A stretch of 64,000 nucleotides of DNA from Synanceia verrucosa. Taxonomy: Eukaryota > Chordata > Actinopteri > Perciformes > Synanceiidae. The DNA lies in NCBI GenBank assembly GCA_029721515.1, contig CM056562.1, positions 20,095,335 through 20,159,334 of the forward strand, in the 5' to 3' direction. Below are positions 49,112 to 60,982 of this stretch, in pieces. The position numbers were made by a program, and so were the translations under genes. The notes under the pieces were generated by a model, which saw only the letters and a list, made by a program, of their open reading frames with translations, made no database searches and was not told the origin of the DNA. Positions within the stretch are counted from its first letter, which is position 1. The number at the start of each line of letters is the position of its first letter.

Positions 49112-49290
49112 GGGAACACATCTCCAAAGACCTTATTCCAGGCCTGGGCCATGAGTAGAGCATCGGCAGTGGCCCTCTTCTGGGTAAAAGTGTAGGCCCA
49201 GACAGCCTGGCAGCCAGCAGCCGCTGGGCCTCATGCATGCCAGCTGAAGAGTGCTGGGAGGCTGAACTCCCCTCCTCTCTGGGCAACACA
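49110..49290. other. Unique segment open on both strands; possible exon or enhancer
   Basis: A GC-balanced block between CA and TG tracts. On the minus strand two overlapping frames are open and look coding-like (one containing MHEAQRLLAARLSG, the other TADALLMAQAWNKVFGD). On the plus strand an open stretch ends at TTCTGG|GTAAAAGT, a passable splice donor, preceded by CTTATTCCAG, a passable acceptor. None of the peptides matches a family I recognise. The two minus frames are one base apart, so a decayed exon is possible, but chance in GC-rich DNA is as likely. Confidence 0.2.
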
Positions 49291-49411
49291 TGCTCTGATC
49301 AGTGCTTGTGAGATTTTGGGAGATTTCAAGTTGCAAAGTTGTCTACTTGAAGCATATTGTGGCCAGCTCAAACAAAAGCATGTTGTTAGCCAAGAAAAAA
49401 AAAGTTCAAAG

Positions 49412-49413
<2 letters not shown>

Positions 49414-49451
<38 letters not shown>
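49414..49451. repeat. (TG)n microsatellite
   Basis: About 19 TG units. Confidence 0.95.
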
Positions 49452-49454
<3 letters not shown>

Positions 49455-49583
49455 GTCAACAGATGTCGAGTACATTCTGGTCCCTTGTGTAAGAGGATGT
49501 GAGTTTCTGTCTTACCTGAGGCTGCTGTGCAGCTGTCCTGAGCTGATCGCTGTCCCTGCCACAGATACCGAGTGTGTGGCTTG

Positions 49584-49612
49584 GTGTGTGTGTGTGTGTG
49601 TGTGTGTGTGTG
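49584..49612. repeat. (TG)n microsatellite
   Basis: About 14 TG units, 130 bp from the previous tract. Confidence 0.95.
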
Positions 49613-50089
49613 GCCAAGTACAGAATATTCTGCTGCTTTTTAGCTGTAATAAGCAGATCGGACCCTTATGGTGGAAATTATCCTTTTTTGCATCTTCAAA
49701 CCATGTCTGTTATCTTTCTCTTTCAAGATTTTTTGCCGTCATTTTCATCTTTTGCAAAGACAGACCAATGCCTGGAGCTGAAAGTCAGGGAAAAAAGGAG
49801 CAGCAAGTGGACTTTTGTCACACTACAGTGTATAAATACAAAAATAACACCCTCACATATCCATCATCATGGGTCAATCACTGAAAATGGAAGCAATTTC
49901 ACTGCTTGAACTGCAGCTGGGTTGAATTGCTGTATGTATGTGAAACACTGTCCAACATGCAAAACTCTGAAATCATGTAAAAACAGGAAGGGTTCGTTTC
50001 TACCTCTACATCCCCACCCCCCAAAAGAGCATGATAATATTTTTTTTAAAGAAGGACTAAAAAAGCGACATGCCTTTGGATTTACAGCC

Positions 50090-50340
50090 CGGCTATCAGT
50101 AGCCACAAGCTCCGGCGCGAGACGGCGTGACAGGTGTACGTTTCAGCAACTTAAACAGGGCGGATTAAGCCACTAGTGGCTCCTCTTCATATGCATTCCT
50201 TATGGGAGTTAAGGCCATTTGAAATGCAGGGCCAAAGGCAAGATTACCGGCTCATAGGCCCATGGAGAGAGGTGTGCTGCAACTAAAAGCCTGGATTTGA
50301 ATAATTGTGGCAGGGCTTAGTGCCCGGAATCAGCACAGAA
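50090..50340. promoter_or_regulatory. Candidate conserved non-coding segment
   Basis: Contains GGATTA (50162-50167, OTX/bicoid type), the palindrome CCACTAGTGG (50170-50179), the POU-like ATATGCAT (50189-50196) and a CpG-rich head (CTCCGGCGCGAGACGGCGTG). Sits between microsatellite-rich DNA on both sides. Function inferred from motifs only. Confidence 0.3.
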
Positions 50341-50354
50341 CAGAACCAATGGAT

Positions 50355-50358
<4 letters not shown>

Positions 50359-50398
<40 letters not shown>
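50359..50398. repeat. (AC)n microsatellite
   Basis: About 20 AC units. Confidence 0.95.
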
Positions 50399-50399
<1 letters not shown>

Positions 50400-50577
50400 A
50401 ACTTTGGAAGGCTTTGACTTGTCTGACTCAATAACTCACAGTATCACCGTGTGTGTGTGTAAATGTGTTGTTAGTAAGGGGTTGGTTTGTGTCATATCTG
50501 TCTGCATGCCATAATGCAAACACATGTGACTGATGTTCTGCTGCTCTGCTGTTTATTATCCACATACAGCGTATGTA

Positions 50578-50603
50578 GGTGTGTGTGTGTGTGTGTGTGT
50601 GTG
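50578..50603. repeat. (GT)n microsatellite
   Basis: About 13 GT units, followed by 130 bp of scattered TGTG motifs. Confidence 0.95.
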
Positions 50604-51070
50604 ACAGATCATACTCGAACGAGCCTGAACTTGTGTTTGCATGTGTGTATTCATGTGTGAGCGTACGTGTGTGTATAAACAAGTGTGTATTCGTAGTGCG
50701 AACGGCTGTATTTGAGCGCGTTTGCTTCTGCATGAGTGTGAGTGTGCGAGTGTGAATGCCACCACCTAAACACAGCAGAGCCACTGTTCCAGCTCCGTAC
50801 GTTTTGACACTGGTTGAAGGCTTAGCAGCGCTCGAGGTGCCAGACAGACCGACAGACGAAGGAGGGAGGGAGAAGAAGAGATGATGAGGAGCTGCAAAAA
50901 AAAGAGGAGTGGAAAGAATGGATAATGAAGGGAAGGATGAGACGTGGTCCCATATGAGTTTTGGAGCAGAGATAGTGAGGGGAAAGAGTTCAATGTATTC
51001 AACCTGTTCTAAAAGGGAGGCAGAGGGAGCAGGGAGACAGGTATGAAAGGCTGGTTACACCACTGGGAGT

Positions 51071-51122
51071 TACACTATTCACATTACTTTCATTTGGTTT
51101 GATCCAAAATGACTTACAATAA
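51071..51122 (+). repeat. Decayed relative of the 8989 repeat
   Basis: TACACTATTCACATTACTTT, CATTTGGTTTGATCCAAAAT and GACTTACAATAA match the order of motifs in the 8989 repeat. Short and old. Confidence 0.35.
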
Positions 51123-51434
51123 ATAATAAAAAACACGGGACAGTGTCTCTGAAATTAAATACATAATCAGTTAATAGCCGTGTTCACAGCAGACATGTAT
51201 CCATTCAGACGAGCTCGTTCCTGGACGTGGTGTTGTGTTTATTTGGCTCCTGCTTATTTGAACTGAGCCATCGTCACTAAATATTTGTTCCTCCTATGCT
51301 TTTCCTGCCGAGTAAAAACATAAAAAAAGGCTTACAGAGTAGCAACTTTTATTTCCTGTTTTTAAACTATTTATATTTTCTCGTCTAATTATTCTTAATT
51401 TTTAGCTTACTGTGATTATCTACTGTATATATTT

Positions 51435-51507
51435 GTCTTTATGAAGCATTTAGGTGCAAATCCTGTTTGCTTTTAAAGTGCTATACAAATAAAATGAAAC
51501 TTGACTG
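51435..51507 (+). mobile_element. Likely 3' tail of a non-LTR retrotransposon
   Basis: GTCTTTATGAAGCATTTAGG, then AAAGTGCTATACAAATAAAA and TGAAACTTGACTGACAG. The GTGCTATAnAAATAAA phrase with a short A/T-rich simple tail is characteristic of the 3' ends of fish L2/Rex-type LINEs, by general knowledge. No reverse transcriptase sequence lies next to it, so this would be a severely 5'-truncated copy. Confidence 0.45.
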
Positions 51508-53254
51508 ACAGGTGGAAACAGTTTTGTTGAACTGGGCTTTGGGTATTTTGTTATTTTTTTAAAACAAATATTAATTTGATTAGTGAAGGGAATAATGAAA
51601 ATTTGATTTTTTTGTTGCTATTTTTTATTTACCATACTGAATTAAATTGTTATATTTTGTCATATATTGTTTTATTATAAGCATCTATTTTTACAGGTTT
51701 GTTTAAGTGATCAATGAAGATAAAAAAAAATTCCTCTCTTTGCCAATAACTCTCTTTTCATTAAGCTGAAATATTTACCCACAATGAAAACAATAATAAT
51801 CAGGAATAAGAAGCAGATTTACCCTTTCTCATATTGTTTGACTATAAACAAAGACATATTCTGAGACATTTGGCCCTGTCTGTGTTGTTCGTGGGCATTT
51901 TCGCACCACTGACTGTATCTCTGTTACTGTTGTGTCAGTGTTTGTGTCATTTTATGAGTTTTGCCTTATGAGGATGAAGTCAACTAATGAGGCCAAATAA
52001 AACAAAGCAAAGGACACAGCCAAGCATCAACAGAGGAAAATACAAGCTATGATAGATATCATAAATTAAGAATTTTACAATGTAAATATGCAAATATGGC
52101 GAATGAGGAAAGAAGGGGAAAAGAGCAAAAGCAACTGTTTGGAAGTCAATTTGATGTGTCAATGACCGAATCCCACCCAGACGGATACGAGCGCACTGAG
52201 ACCCCAGAACACCGACATATGCAAAACAGCCGAGTGTGTCCTCACTTTTTAAATGGTGTGAGCGACACTATGAATAGAGGCGGCATCAACACCTGCCGCC
52301 GCAACTCGACCACAGAGAGTTGGAGAGACAAGAGGGCAAACACCAATTGTAACCCTCCGGCGCTGTTCTGACACACCCCTGCACACACAAACACCATAAG
52401 AAAAGATATTTATTTTATTTTTTTTTTATTCTAAATGGAGTCGCATTAGGAAAAACAAGATATATCAAATCTGTACAGCGATGCTGGCTCATAACACACT
52501 ACTCTGAAATGTGATATTTTATGGTAGTAATAACAGTTTTCTCTGGTTATTTCATCAGTTACTCATAACACTTTCAAACCTGCTGCATGTACTTATTGTC
52601 CCTTTTATTATATTCCTCAAATAGTTCAGTCCTGTTTAATTTACATCTAAAATATACATTTAGTTCGGGAAGATCAGTATTTTAAACTAAGACTAAGAGG
52701 ACCTGTGTGTGAAGAGTCTTGGGGAAAGCCCAAATAATGATGTCATCAGGATTAGCAGACTTTAAACCTCAAAAATAACAAATCACAAAAAATATACATA
52801 TAAAAGATGTTACAAAGTGGGAGTTTGACAGACATTTACCAGGCAGAGAGGGTCAAACATTGCGATGTAGTACCTACTATAGTTATTACAAATTAAAATC
52901 ATGGATATCTCAGGTTTCTCTTGAATCTTCTAACTTCACAGCACTCAGTTTCTTTTTCCCCCCTCAGTTTAGAAATGTAATTCAGAATGCAGCTTTGTCA
53001 TATAAGAATGTAATTTTGCATTAGAAAGGGTAGGTTAATACATAAAATAATAGAATTTCCAACCGCTACCGTTAATTTTATTCTATCTGTGAAAAGCTGT
53101 AAATATGCTGCGTTTGATATCACTACAGCATGCATATCTGCAAGTTATCTTGATGCCTAAAATCAAGTGTGTGTTGTACATGAGTGTCGCTGGACAAAAG
53201 CCAAAGGTATCTAAGCAACTCATAGACTGCAAATTACTTCTTGTCTCAGTATAA

Positions 53255-53257
<3 letters not shown>

Positions 53258-53299
<42 letters not shown>
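53258..53299. repeat. (TA)n microsatellite
   Basis: About 21 TA units. Unlike the other two long TA tracts, no mobile element could be recognised around it. Confidence 0.95.
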
Positions 53300-53303
<4 letters not shown>

Positions 53304-53555
53304 CTGACTGCCAGCAGCAAATAAGAGCTCAGCGCTCCCCTGCTATCTAACACAACTATAATAGCACCACAAATAGTCTCACCAATTGGCTATGTGCCTT
53401 TCTCTGGGACCCTGTTAGCCACTGAAGACAATGCATTACAGTCAGGTAAATCCATAAAAGCCGGAATAATGCTGAATAGTAATATGTGAAAGAAAGTGAC
53501 ATGATTTGAGATTGAAATGAGACGAGGAAGATGGGTGAAATCACTCACTTCTTAC

Positions 53556-53605
53556 CCTGGCAGATGAGCTCGAGGGGATCTTTGATGAGAAGGGCTATTT
53601 CAATT
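53556..53605 (-). other. Possible 50-nt internal exon
   Basis: On the minus strand a good 3' splice site (CCATTTCTCCCCATTGTAG) precedes 50 nt that are open in only one frame (IEIALLIKDPLELICQ), followed by a good donor (CCAGG|GTAAGAAG). A second weak candidate (39 nt at 53383-53421, minus) follows, but its open frame is not in phase with the first. No family is recognised; chance splice-like signals are common in 64 kb. Confidence 0.15.
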
Positions 53606-56600
53606 CTACAATGGGGAGAAATGGAGACTTGTGCCTATTGTGTGAAGTATGAGGAGCATCCCCCTCCTCCCTCCCTCCAAAAAAACGGGACATTCTTATT
53701 AAGGTGTGACTGTACTGTCCCTCTTATTTTTGGAGAGGATGATGGTGCGGTCTTCTCTCTCATCTCTCTACTGGACTCGGTCTTTTTCACAGGTCCCCAG
53801 ACAGAGTCATGTAAATCTATCAAGTCATCTGAGAGAAGCACAGGCTTTGGGTGTGATAATGACTTACAGGATGCACCTAACACACACACGCATGCACATG
53901 AACACACACCGATGCACCATCCACACCTCTCTACTCCGAGCTAGCTGAGCAATCTCCACACTCATCTCATCGCTAAACCCCCACATGCTGTGCCAGCTGC
54001 AGATTGAGGTGGCAGCACCCGTCATAATGTGGTGGATGAGAAGGGAGTTGGGGGGGGGAGGCAGGCGGCTTTTGGAGGGCATTGCCAGGCCTGCTGGAAG
54101 CCCTGGTGCCCAGTCTGAGCTCCAGGTCTCAGTGGGTAGCTACAGGGAATGGGCCAGTCATGGTGGTAATCGAGTAAATAACTCAAATGAGGCAGAGTGT
54201 GAATTACTTCTCTGATGGGCTGGAGGGGTCCCTGCTGTGAGTCAGACCAGGGGGTCCAGCTAGGAAGAGCCTCAAAAATGTGGGGAAATGGGTCCGGGCT
54301 GTGGTGAAGTAGCGGAGGGAGGGTGGTGTGTCAGCGGGGATGGGCTGTGTGACAGTGTTTAATACAGGTGATGATGGAGAGGAAAAATTGCTTGAGGCAA
54401 CTGTGCCGCAGCAGGCCTGGACGAAGCGCAGCAGCCCGAGGGATGGACGGAGGGACAGGAAAAAGAGAGAGACTTCCACAGATGAATATCCTGAATATCC
54501 ACTTGTTGGAGTTTGTGCCTGACTGGTCTCCTCTATGCACAGTTATTTCAATTCCTCAAAACTCACTCTCTTCTGTGACATACAGTACAATTTAAAAAAA
54601 AAAACCTCATGGTGCAATGCATTGTATGTAGATATTCAGCGGATGAACAGGACCTGTAGCCCTGTGAGGCCCAGATTCAGCATTCAAAAGAAACTTCAAT
54701 GCCAAGGGATGATTGAAAACCACATCAAAAATGAACCTGCAACCTTGGGCTTCAAAGGGAAGCATATTGCACGAACTAATACAACCAGGAAAATATATGA
54801 ATACATTTTCCTTCATTAGATGACCTCGAAGTAGGTTACATGGTCATTTCTATTCCACGCCGACCCTCAAGTTCACAGACACCTCTGAGCCACCAATGGG
54901 CAAACAAAGACTTCAATGATAGTCCCTCAGTGTAGGAAGACTGTACTTATCATTTCAAAGGGACAGCCCCCTTCACCCCACCAACTCTATAACAACGGAC
55001 AGGGTGCAGAACAAAAAGTCAGCTGGAAAACCCCCATCTTGCATCAGAAGACATGGACCATCCACAGTGTGTTTTGGTGAAGTGGAGTGGGGGAGTGACT
55101 TGAGTTTGTGGGCAGTGTTTCCCTTGCTTATGATCTTGTCCTGACCTTCCAGATCATCCATAATGTATCACAGCAGGTTGGTAAAAAGGTATGAAAGTGA
55201 AATCAGAAGGAAGTTGTTGGCTTGTTGAGTGCCGGCGATGCACCCTTGACAGGCAAATCTTTAATCTGTGTTTAAGGAGGAGGGTGTGTAAAGGAGGGCC
55301 GGATGTCAGTTTAGGGATGGCGAAGGCGACAGAAAGCTCTGATCTCACAGAAAACCTGCAACTTGCCAGACATTGCAGGAGTTGGTGAGCAGTTGACTGA
55401 CCTTACTCTCCCCACACTTCATCCTCCAGCCCCCCTCAACAGAGCAACTCCTCTGTGACTTTCCTTCGAAGTTTTTTTTTCTACATGTAACTTTCTCCAC
55501 TGCACAGCAGAAACCTTCACCTCACTGAAGAACTGTCTTCTGGCAGCAAAGCACAGCTGGACAAGACAGCAAAGACCCAGGGGATGAAGGAAAAAAAAAA
55601 AAAAAACTGAATCCACACACAGCCGCTCCGCTAAACTACCACATAAAGTTCTAACAGCGATAGCTTCCCCGCTTAGTTGTTAGATCCATTTTCTCCAGGT
55701 CTCAAATGTGGGCTCCTTCATTGGAAGTTTGCTTAAACTGGAGCTCAGCTGGTGGTTGCAAAGCCTCCAGTTAGAGAGAGTTCTACTGAGGGAATATTGT
55801 TCTTTGTTTGGTTGGATTTCAGGTGGATAGGCAGTAAGCCATGCAGTATGCAGGTATATCCGGAAGATATGAGATTCATAAACTCCCAGTTGCTGGGTTT
55901 TCTCTGTGTGGGTGCATGTGTGTGTTAGGGTTTGTGTGTGAACGAATGCAGGTTGAATTTGAATGGAGTGTGAGAAGGGAGAATCATGCTAATTCTCTCT
56001 CGTATACAAACAAGAAGGTGGACATGTTCATGCAAGGTGTGATTTGTGGGCGTCAAGGGCTCGGCTAGGGACGAGGAGGGAGGTGGAAGGAAAATTGCTC
56101 AGTTGGAAAAACTGCATTTATTTCATCTTTTTGCAACATGTTTAACAGCACTGCACATTTCTAGTGAGACAGGCCAGTTAGTGGTGGGGTGGACTGCAAG
56201 ATAACAATGAGTTTCAGTCATTGATCTTGAAAACTTGATTTTTTTGTTTTATAAATATCTAAATACATCCTCATTTTGTCTGAATCCAAATAGTGAAACA
56301 GAGCTAATATTTGTAATATTTGTCATCAGCAGCAATCCCAAAAATGTTATATTTATACTAATATTTATGCATCACAGTTGTGTGGAAGCTTACTTTACAA
56401 ACTGTGTTACACTGATCCTGTTACAGCGATCCATTACTCACTATTATTTACATAATAAGGTTCCAAAGTGAGTCGACAGGGAACAAAAGTGGGCACTTTT
56501 GGAAACTAATAGAATTGATAATCATCTATTTCTTACAGTGAAAGCCATTGAAAAAATGCATGCATGGATCCTGTGAATAATTTACAATTTCTTACTTGCT

Positions 56601-56652
56601 TCTCTTTGCATCCTGGTGCTTTGGGCTAATACTTTAAATGGAATAAACACTT

Positions 56653-56780
56653 TTAAGGGGACATATCATGCTCATTGTCAGAGTTATACTCATATTTGTT
56701 ACTAGAACATTTTTATATGATTTGATATTGAAAAAAATACTATTTTTGCTGTATTTTGTTTTTGCATGTACTAATTTAAA
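56653..56780 (+). repeat. Possible dispersed repeat (AGGGGACATATCATGCTC type)
   Basis: AAGGGGACATATCATGCTCA, GTCAGAGTTATACTCATATT and ACTAGAACATTTTTATATGA follow the order of a common fish repeat beginning with AAGGGGACCTAT, recalled from memory. The right half looks replaced by unrelated AT-rich DNA. Confidence 0.35.
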
Positions 56781-58379
56781 TAATTTGTAGTCTTTGGACT
56801 TTTTACACTCATGTGGCCTCAATAAGGCTTGCTCATATAGTATTGTTTGTTGCAGTGGGGTTCTCTAACTTTATATATGAAAGTGGTGAGAAAGGTGACA
56901 GGACTGATGGGAAGTAAAGGACAGTCGACAAGGACACCTGTGAACATTCAGTCCCACTTTTTTGACACATCTTAGGGTCAGATGTGGACTATATTTACCT
57001 TCCCACACTCTGAGGAAATGGCTGCCGCTCACCCTCTAATGTAATTACAGTTGTTTGCCTGCCGTTCTAACTGCGAATGTCTGTATGTCACCGCCGCTCC
57101 TTTCCATCGAAACTAACGCCAAATATCCTCTGCTTAATGGTGATTGAAATTTGGGTGCTGCCTGTCTCGGAAACCACTTAATGTCAACATGTCAGAGGTA
57201 CCAGGGGGGAACTAAGTCCAAAACTACTGGACTGTCAAATCATAAACGCCATGGGGAACAGATTTCTCAGGGATCTGCAGGCAATGAAAAGAATCAGCAG
57301 AGGTTTTGACAGGGATTTCATTTGGCATCGCTCATGTCTCCAAATTAATCCCGCCACAAAATTATGGTTTCCTTTCATCCCCAAAGTCCCATTTCCATGG
57401 CTATAGTGTAGGGGAATCTCAAGGAGGGGAGGGTGGGGAAGAAAAAGGAGACACGCGTTGTTCTTTGATTTGATTCAACGTTTCAACTTAGACAAGAAAA
57501 AAAAAAGGCAGGATCTAATCTTAACAAAAAGCAAATTACATTTTTAACAGAGGTTTTATTGTTTTATGCAAAAGGGGAACGGGGAAAAAAGAGATGCACT
57601 GACAAAGAGATTCAGTGGCTGGCTCATAATTAAGCTACAAGTTAAGACATTTTAATTACTCCTTTTTTCTGTCTCTGTTGAAGATGGTGCAGCAGTGAGC
57701 AGGGAAATGGACCAGTAACTATCTGGAAAAGCACATCGAGGCTGAGTAAAGCACATTTTTGACTCTTTAGCAGTGGACTTGTGCATGAATCCCTTTCAAA
57801 AGTTCAACCATTGTGTTTCACCTTTACTTACGAATCATGGATAATAGAAACTTTGTTTGCATGTTTGAATATCACAAAATGCCACAACAAAGATCATCAA
57901 TAAACTTCTGCAGCCAGCATTTAAAAGCAACTGTGGTCAAGAGATTTATAACAGATGTCATGAACAGAACAGAAATCCCTTTTTCTGTGTATGCTGGTAG
58001 TTGCCCAAAAAGCTTCCCACGAATCTGCGGTTTACTTTGTTCACCATAATGAGGTCTGAAAACCAACAATGGTTTGTTAGACAGCACCAGAGTGACGGCT
58101 GCTGCCAAGGATGCTTGCCGGCCGTCCAGTGGACCACCGGCTGGCCTCTCAAACTAACCATCTGTGGCTGGACAAAGGGCAGCAGACATGTTATTACTGG
58201 AGGGAGTAGAACAACAAGACGCTTCACCAGACACATTCCAGACGCCTCAAAACAATGAAACTGTACAATTCAGCCAATGGCAGAATAAGAGGATGAACAT
58301 TTATGATGCTTTTTTTTTACCTGGAGCTGTGCATGTGAAGTAATGCCATTTATGATTCTGAGGGTTTATTATGATTCTT

Positions 58380-58728
58380 TTAACTCATTGAGTGCAAGCC
58401 GTTTTATAAAACAGAAAGTGCCTTGTGCCAGCAGTTTTTAAGACCCACAGAATATTTTGTACTATGTCTCGGAAAACACTGAATAGCTCAAATGAAAGAA
58501 AAATGGTGTGTTTTTACTTTGTTCCATTCTTGTTTTATCAGAGGTAGGGTAGAGTCCACTTTCACCACTCTCTGATCTCGATCGTCTCCACTTCCTGCTT
58601 TGACCTCTGTGGCGGACATACCATCTCCCAGAAGCCCCAGTACTGCCATCAGCAGGCAGTGAGTATGGCTGATGGGTTAACTTCTCAAAACCATCTTGAA
58701 AGTATTCTACATGTTTTACATCCATTTG
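58380..58728 (+). mobile_element. Family-T MITE copy 6, decayed
   Basis: Begins TTAACTCATTGAGTGCAAGCCGTTTTATAAAACAG (given here as landmarks at 58380-58414) and runs through AGACCCACAGAATATTTTGTA, TTGTTTTATCAGAGGTAG, TCTCCACTTCCTGCTTTG and CCCAGAAGCCCCAG. The right end is uncertain: GGGTTAA at 58674-58680 could be the end, but loose similarity to copy 2 continues to about 58728. Several short deletions relative to copies 2 and 4. Confidence 0.75.
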
Positions 58729-59952
58729 GTCTAACAGTGTTCTATTACATCTCAGTTATGTACACCACTAGTGTTTCACACATGTGACTGTCTTTGTATT
58801 TACAAAATGCTCAAAGGGCACAGCAGTGAGCGAACCAGTGGGGACACTGAGGCGCTGGCCCTTTAAGAACTTCAAATTTAACTTGAATAACGTTGTTGGA
58901 CAGTTAAAAAGGATTCAACTTTATGTAGCAGGACTGGAAACATCATCTTTTTTATTCTAAGATCTGTTCTTGCTGGTTGTACTTTACATATACTTCATAT
59001 TCAGGTGTGTTTCAGTCCTGAGTATGTGAGTAAACTCACTTCTTCTAACTTCACTTCTTACTCAAACCCAACAGACGTTGACTCAAGTGACATCACTTGA
59101 GGCAATTAAACATGTTTCACACAGCTCCGCCTGGAGAGGGAACAGCAGTAGTACTCCCCAAGACCTTTTAAGCATGACTGACAGTGTCACAGATGAGCTG
59201 GCATTTCTCTCTTTCTTTTTATATTCACTATCTGTGCCTCGCTCTCTTTCAGGTTTGTAACAACGGGTCAGATTACCTTCTAGATTGTCACTGACATCGG
59301 ACACAACAGTCCATTTGCTGATGTGCATTTTCTCCAAATCATGCTCTCGTGCTAACACACACACTTCCTACTCCCACAGTGTACATCCCTCAGTGGAAGG
59401 CAAGGAGGGAGAGAGGTGAAAAAGACAACAAGAGATAGAATGACAAATGGAAAGAGACAGAAAAAAAGAGGACGAATGTGTGTAGGACAGAGAGGCCATG
59501 ATGCATACTAATGATATCATTATACCCCCCCAACCCCACCCCACCCCGACATGTTTACTGCCCAGCTAGTTTCCTCTCACCACCAGTGCCCCACCCCGAC
59601 CTCTGCCATCCATCCATTTGCTTTGATCCTTTTGTTTCCACCATATCTCCTTCTTACGCTTTTTTTTTCTCTCTTCTGCTGAAATGCAAACAACACAATG
59701 AGGCTAATTTTGGTGTATTTACCCAAAGTCCCAAGCTCTGCTGGCGGTAATTCTACTCGTGCTGTGCTCGCTGCACAGGACTGTGTGTGTGTGTGTGTGG
59801 GTGGCGCTCCCCTCAGTGTAGCCGCTCGTTTTTCCTGGCATTGAACTTGACCCTTTGTGACCCCTCTATAATGAATGAATTGAAAACATCTCCCTTTGGA
59901 ATGCCGTGTGTGGAGAGAGGAGGCCATAGCTGCCTTCACTGCCTCTGCTCAG

Positions 59953-59954
<2 letters not shown>

Positions 59955-59982
<28 letters not shown>
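59955..59982. repeat. (TG)n microsatellite
   Basis: About 14 TG units; a shorter tract lies at 59781-59799. Confidence 0.95.
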
Positions 59983-59983
<1 letters not shown>

Positions 59984-60731
59984 TCTCCCTGAACAAATAA
60001 AATCCCTGTGTTCCCTTTCTACTGTACAACCTACCTGTAAATACTGAGCACACAAACACAAGCTCATAGAGCCTTACACACACACACACAAACAAACTAT
60101 AGGTGCAGAGACACAATGTTCATAAACAGAGGTGTGGAGAGAGAATGAAAATGACAAGAATAAAGCAAGAAACACATTATTATAAAAGTGGTTATCTTGT
60201 GTGGGTGTATCTTGTGGTAGGACAAATACTACTGTACCTTTAGTGAGTAAAACAGTGGGGAAACAGGATTATGTAAAGTGAAAGTGACACATTCTGATTA
60301 TGTGCATTACAGATTTATTATGTAATTAAATACTGGTGTAATAGTGTAATCATTTTAGTTGGTGGATGTTCTGAAGTATTGAACCTTAATCTTTTCATTT
60401 ACATTTAATTGCATATTTTGATACTGTCAAATTGTAAAAATTGTGCTTTAAAAGAAAATGTGTGGGATTTGAAAATGAAACTTGCGTATAATTTAGATAT
60501 GCAGACGTTTGTGTTGAACAGTGAAGATGTGTTTATATGTTTTTGTGTCCATGTGTGGCCGAACGCGACCGGTGAACCTGACAGAGTGTGACGTGGAGCT
60601 GTGTTTGATGTTAATCCTGATCTACCATCCGTTGACGCTGTCACCATCCATCACACACATCAGGGGGAGGGGCTAGTTACAACACTCATGAATAATAAAC
60701 AGCAATAGAAAGAGGTCCAGGTAGGGTTAGC

Positions 60732-60733
60732 GC

Positions 60734-60779
<46 letters not shown>

Positions 60780-60782
60780 ACC
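60732..60782. repeat. Compound (CT)n(CA)n microsatellite
   Basis: About 12 CT units run directly into about 12 CA units, ending in CCCTATATAA. Confidence 0.95.
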
Positions 60783-60783
60783 C

Positions 60784-60790
60784 TATATAA
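60784..60790 (+). promoter_or_regulatory. TATA-like box after a CT/CA tract
   Basis: TATATAA follows the compound CT/CA tract, then a C-rich pyrimidine stretch (CCTCCTCCTCCTGCAG) and an ATG at 60835. The frame from that ATG is only 22 codons, so no product is proposed. TATA-like strings also arise by chance. Confidence 0.15.
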
Positions 60791-60959
60791 CCTCACCCCT
60801 GCACTGCCCTCGCCCTCCTCCTCCTGCAGCCTCCATGTTTATGCATGGCACCCTGTTTCATATGTATCGTCCGCATCATTCCCCCTGTTGTCACGGGAAC
60901 TGATGACACAGGCTGCATTAAGAATGATGACCCGCCTACAGATTACTGTGCAGTTGGCG

Positions 60960-60982
60960 CGCACACACACACACACACACAT
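60960..60982. repeat. (CA)n microsatellite
   Basis: About 11 CA units. Confidence 0.9.

Larger units (their letters stand above)
48863..58379. other. Microsatellite-dense non-coding DNA
   Basis: Six long dinucleotide tracts in 2 kb (48.9-50.6 kb), a LINE-like tail at 51.4 kb, very AT-rich DNA at 51.3-53.3 kb, a GC-richer patch at 53.9-54.5 kb and a possible repeat at 56.65 kb. Exon-like and enhancer-like candidates are listed separately; none is convincing as a gene. Confidence 0.6.
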
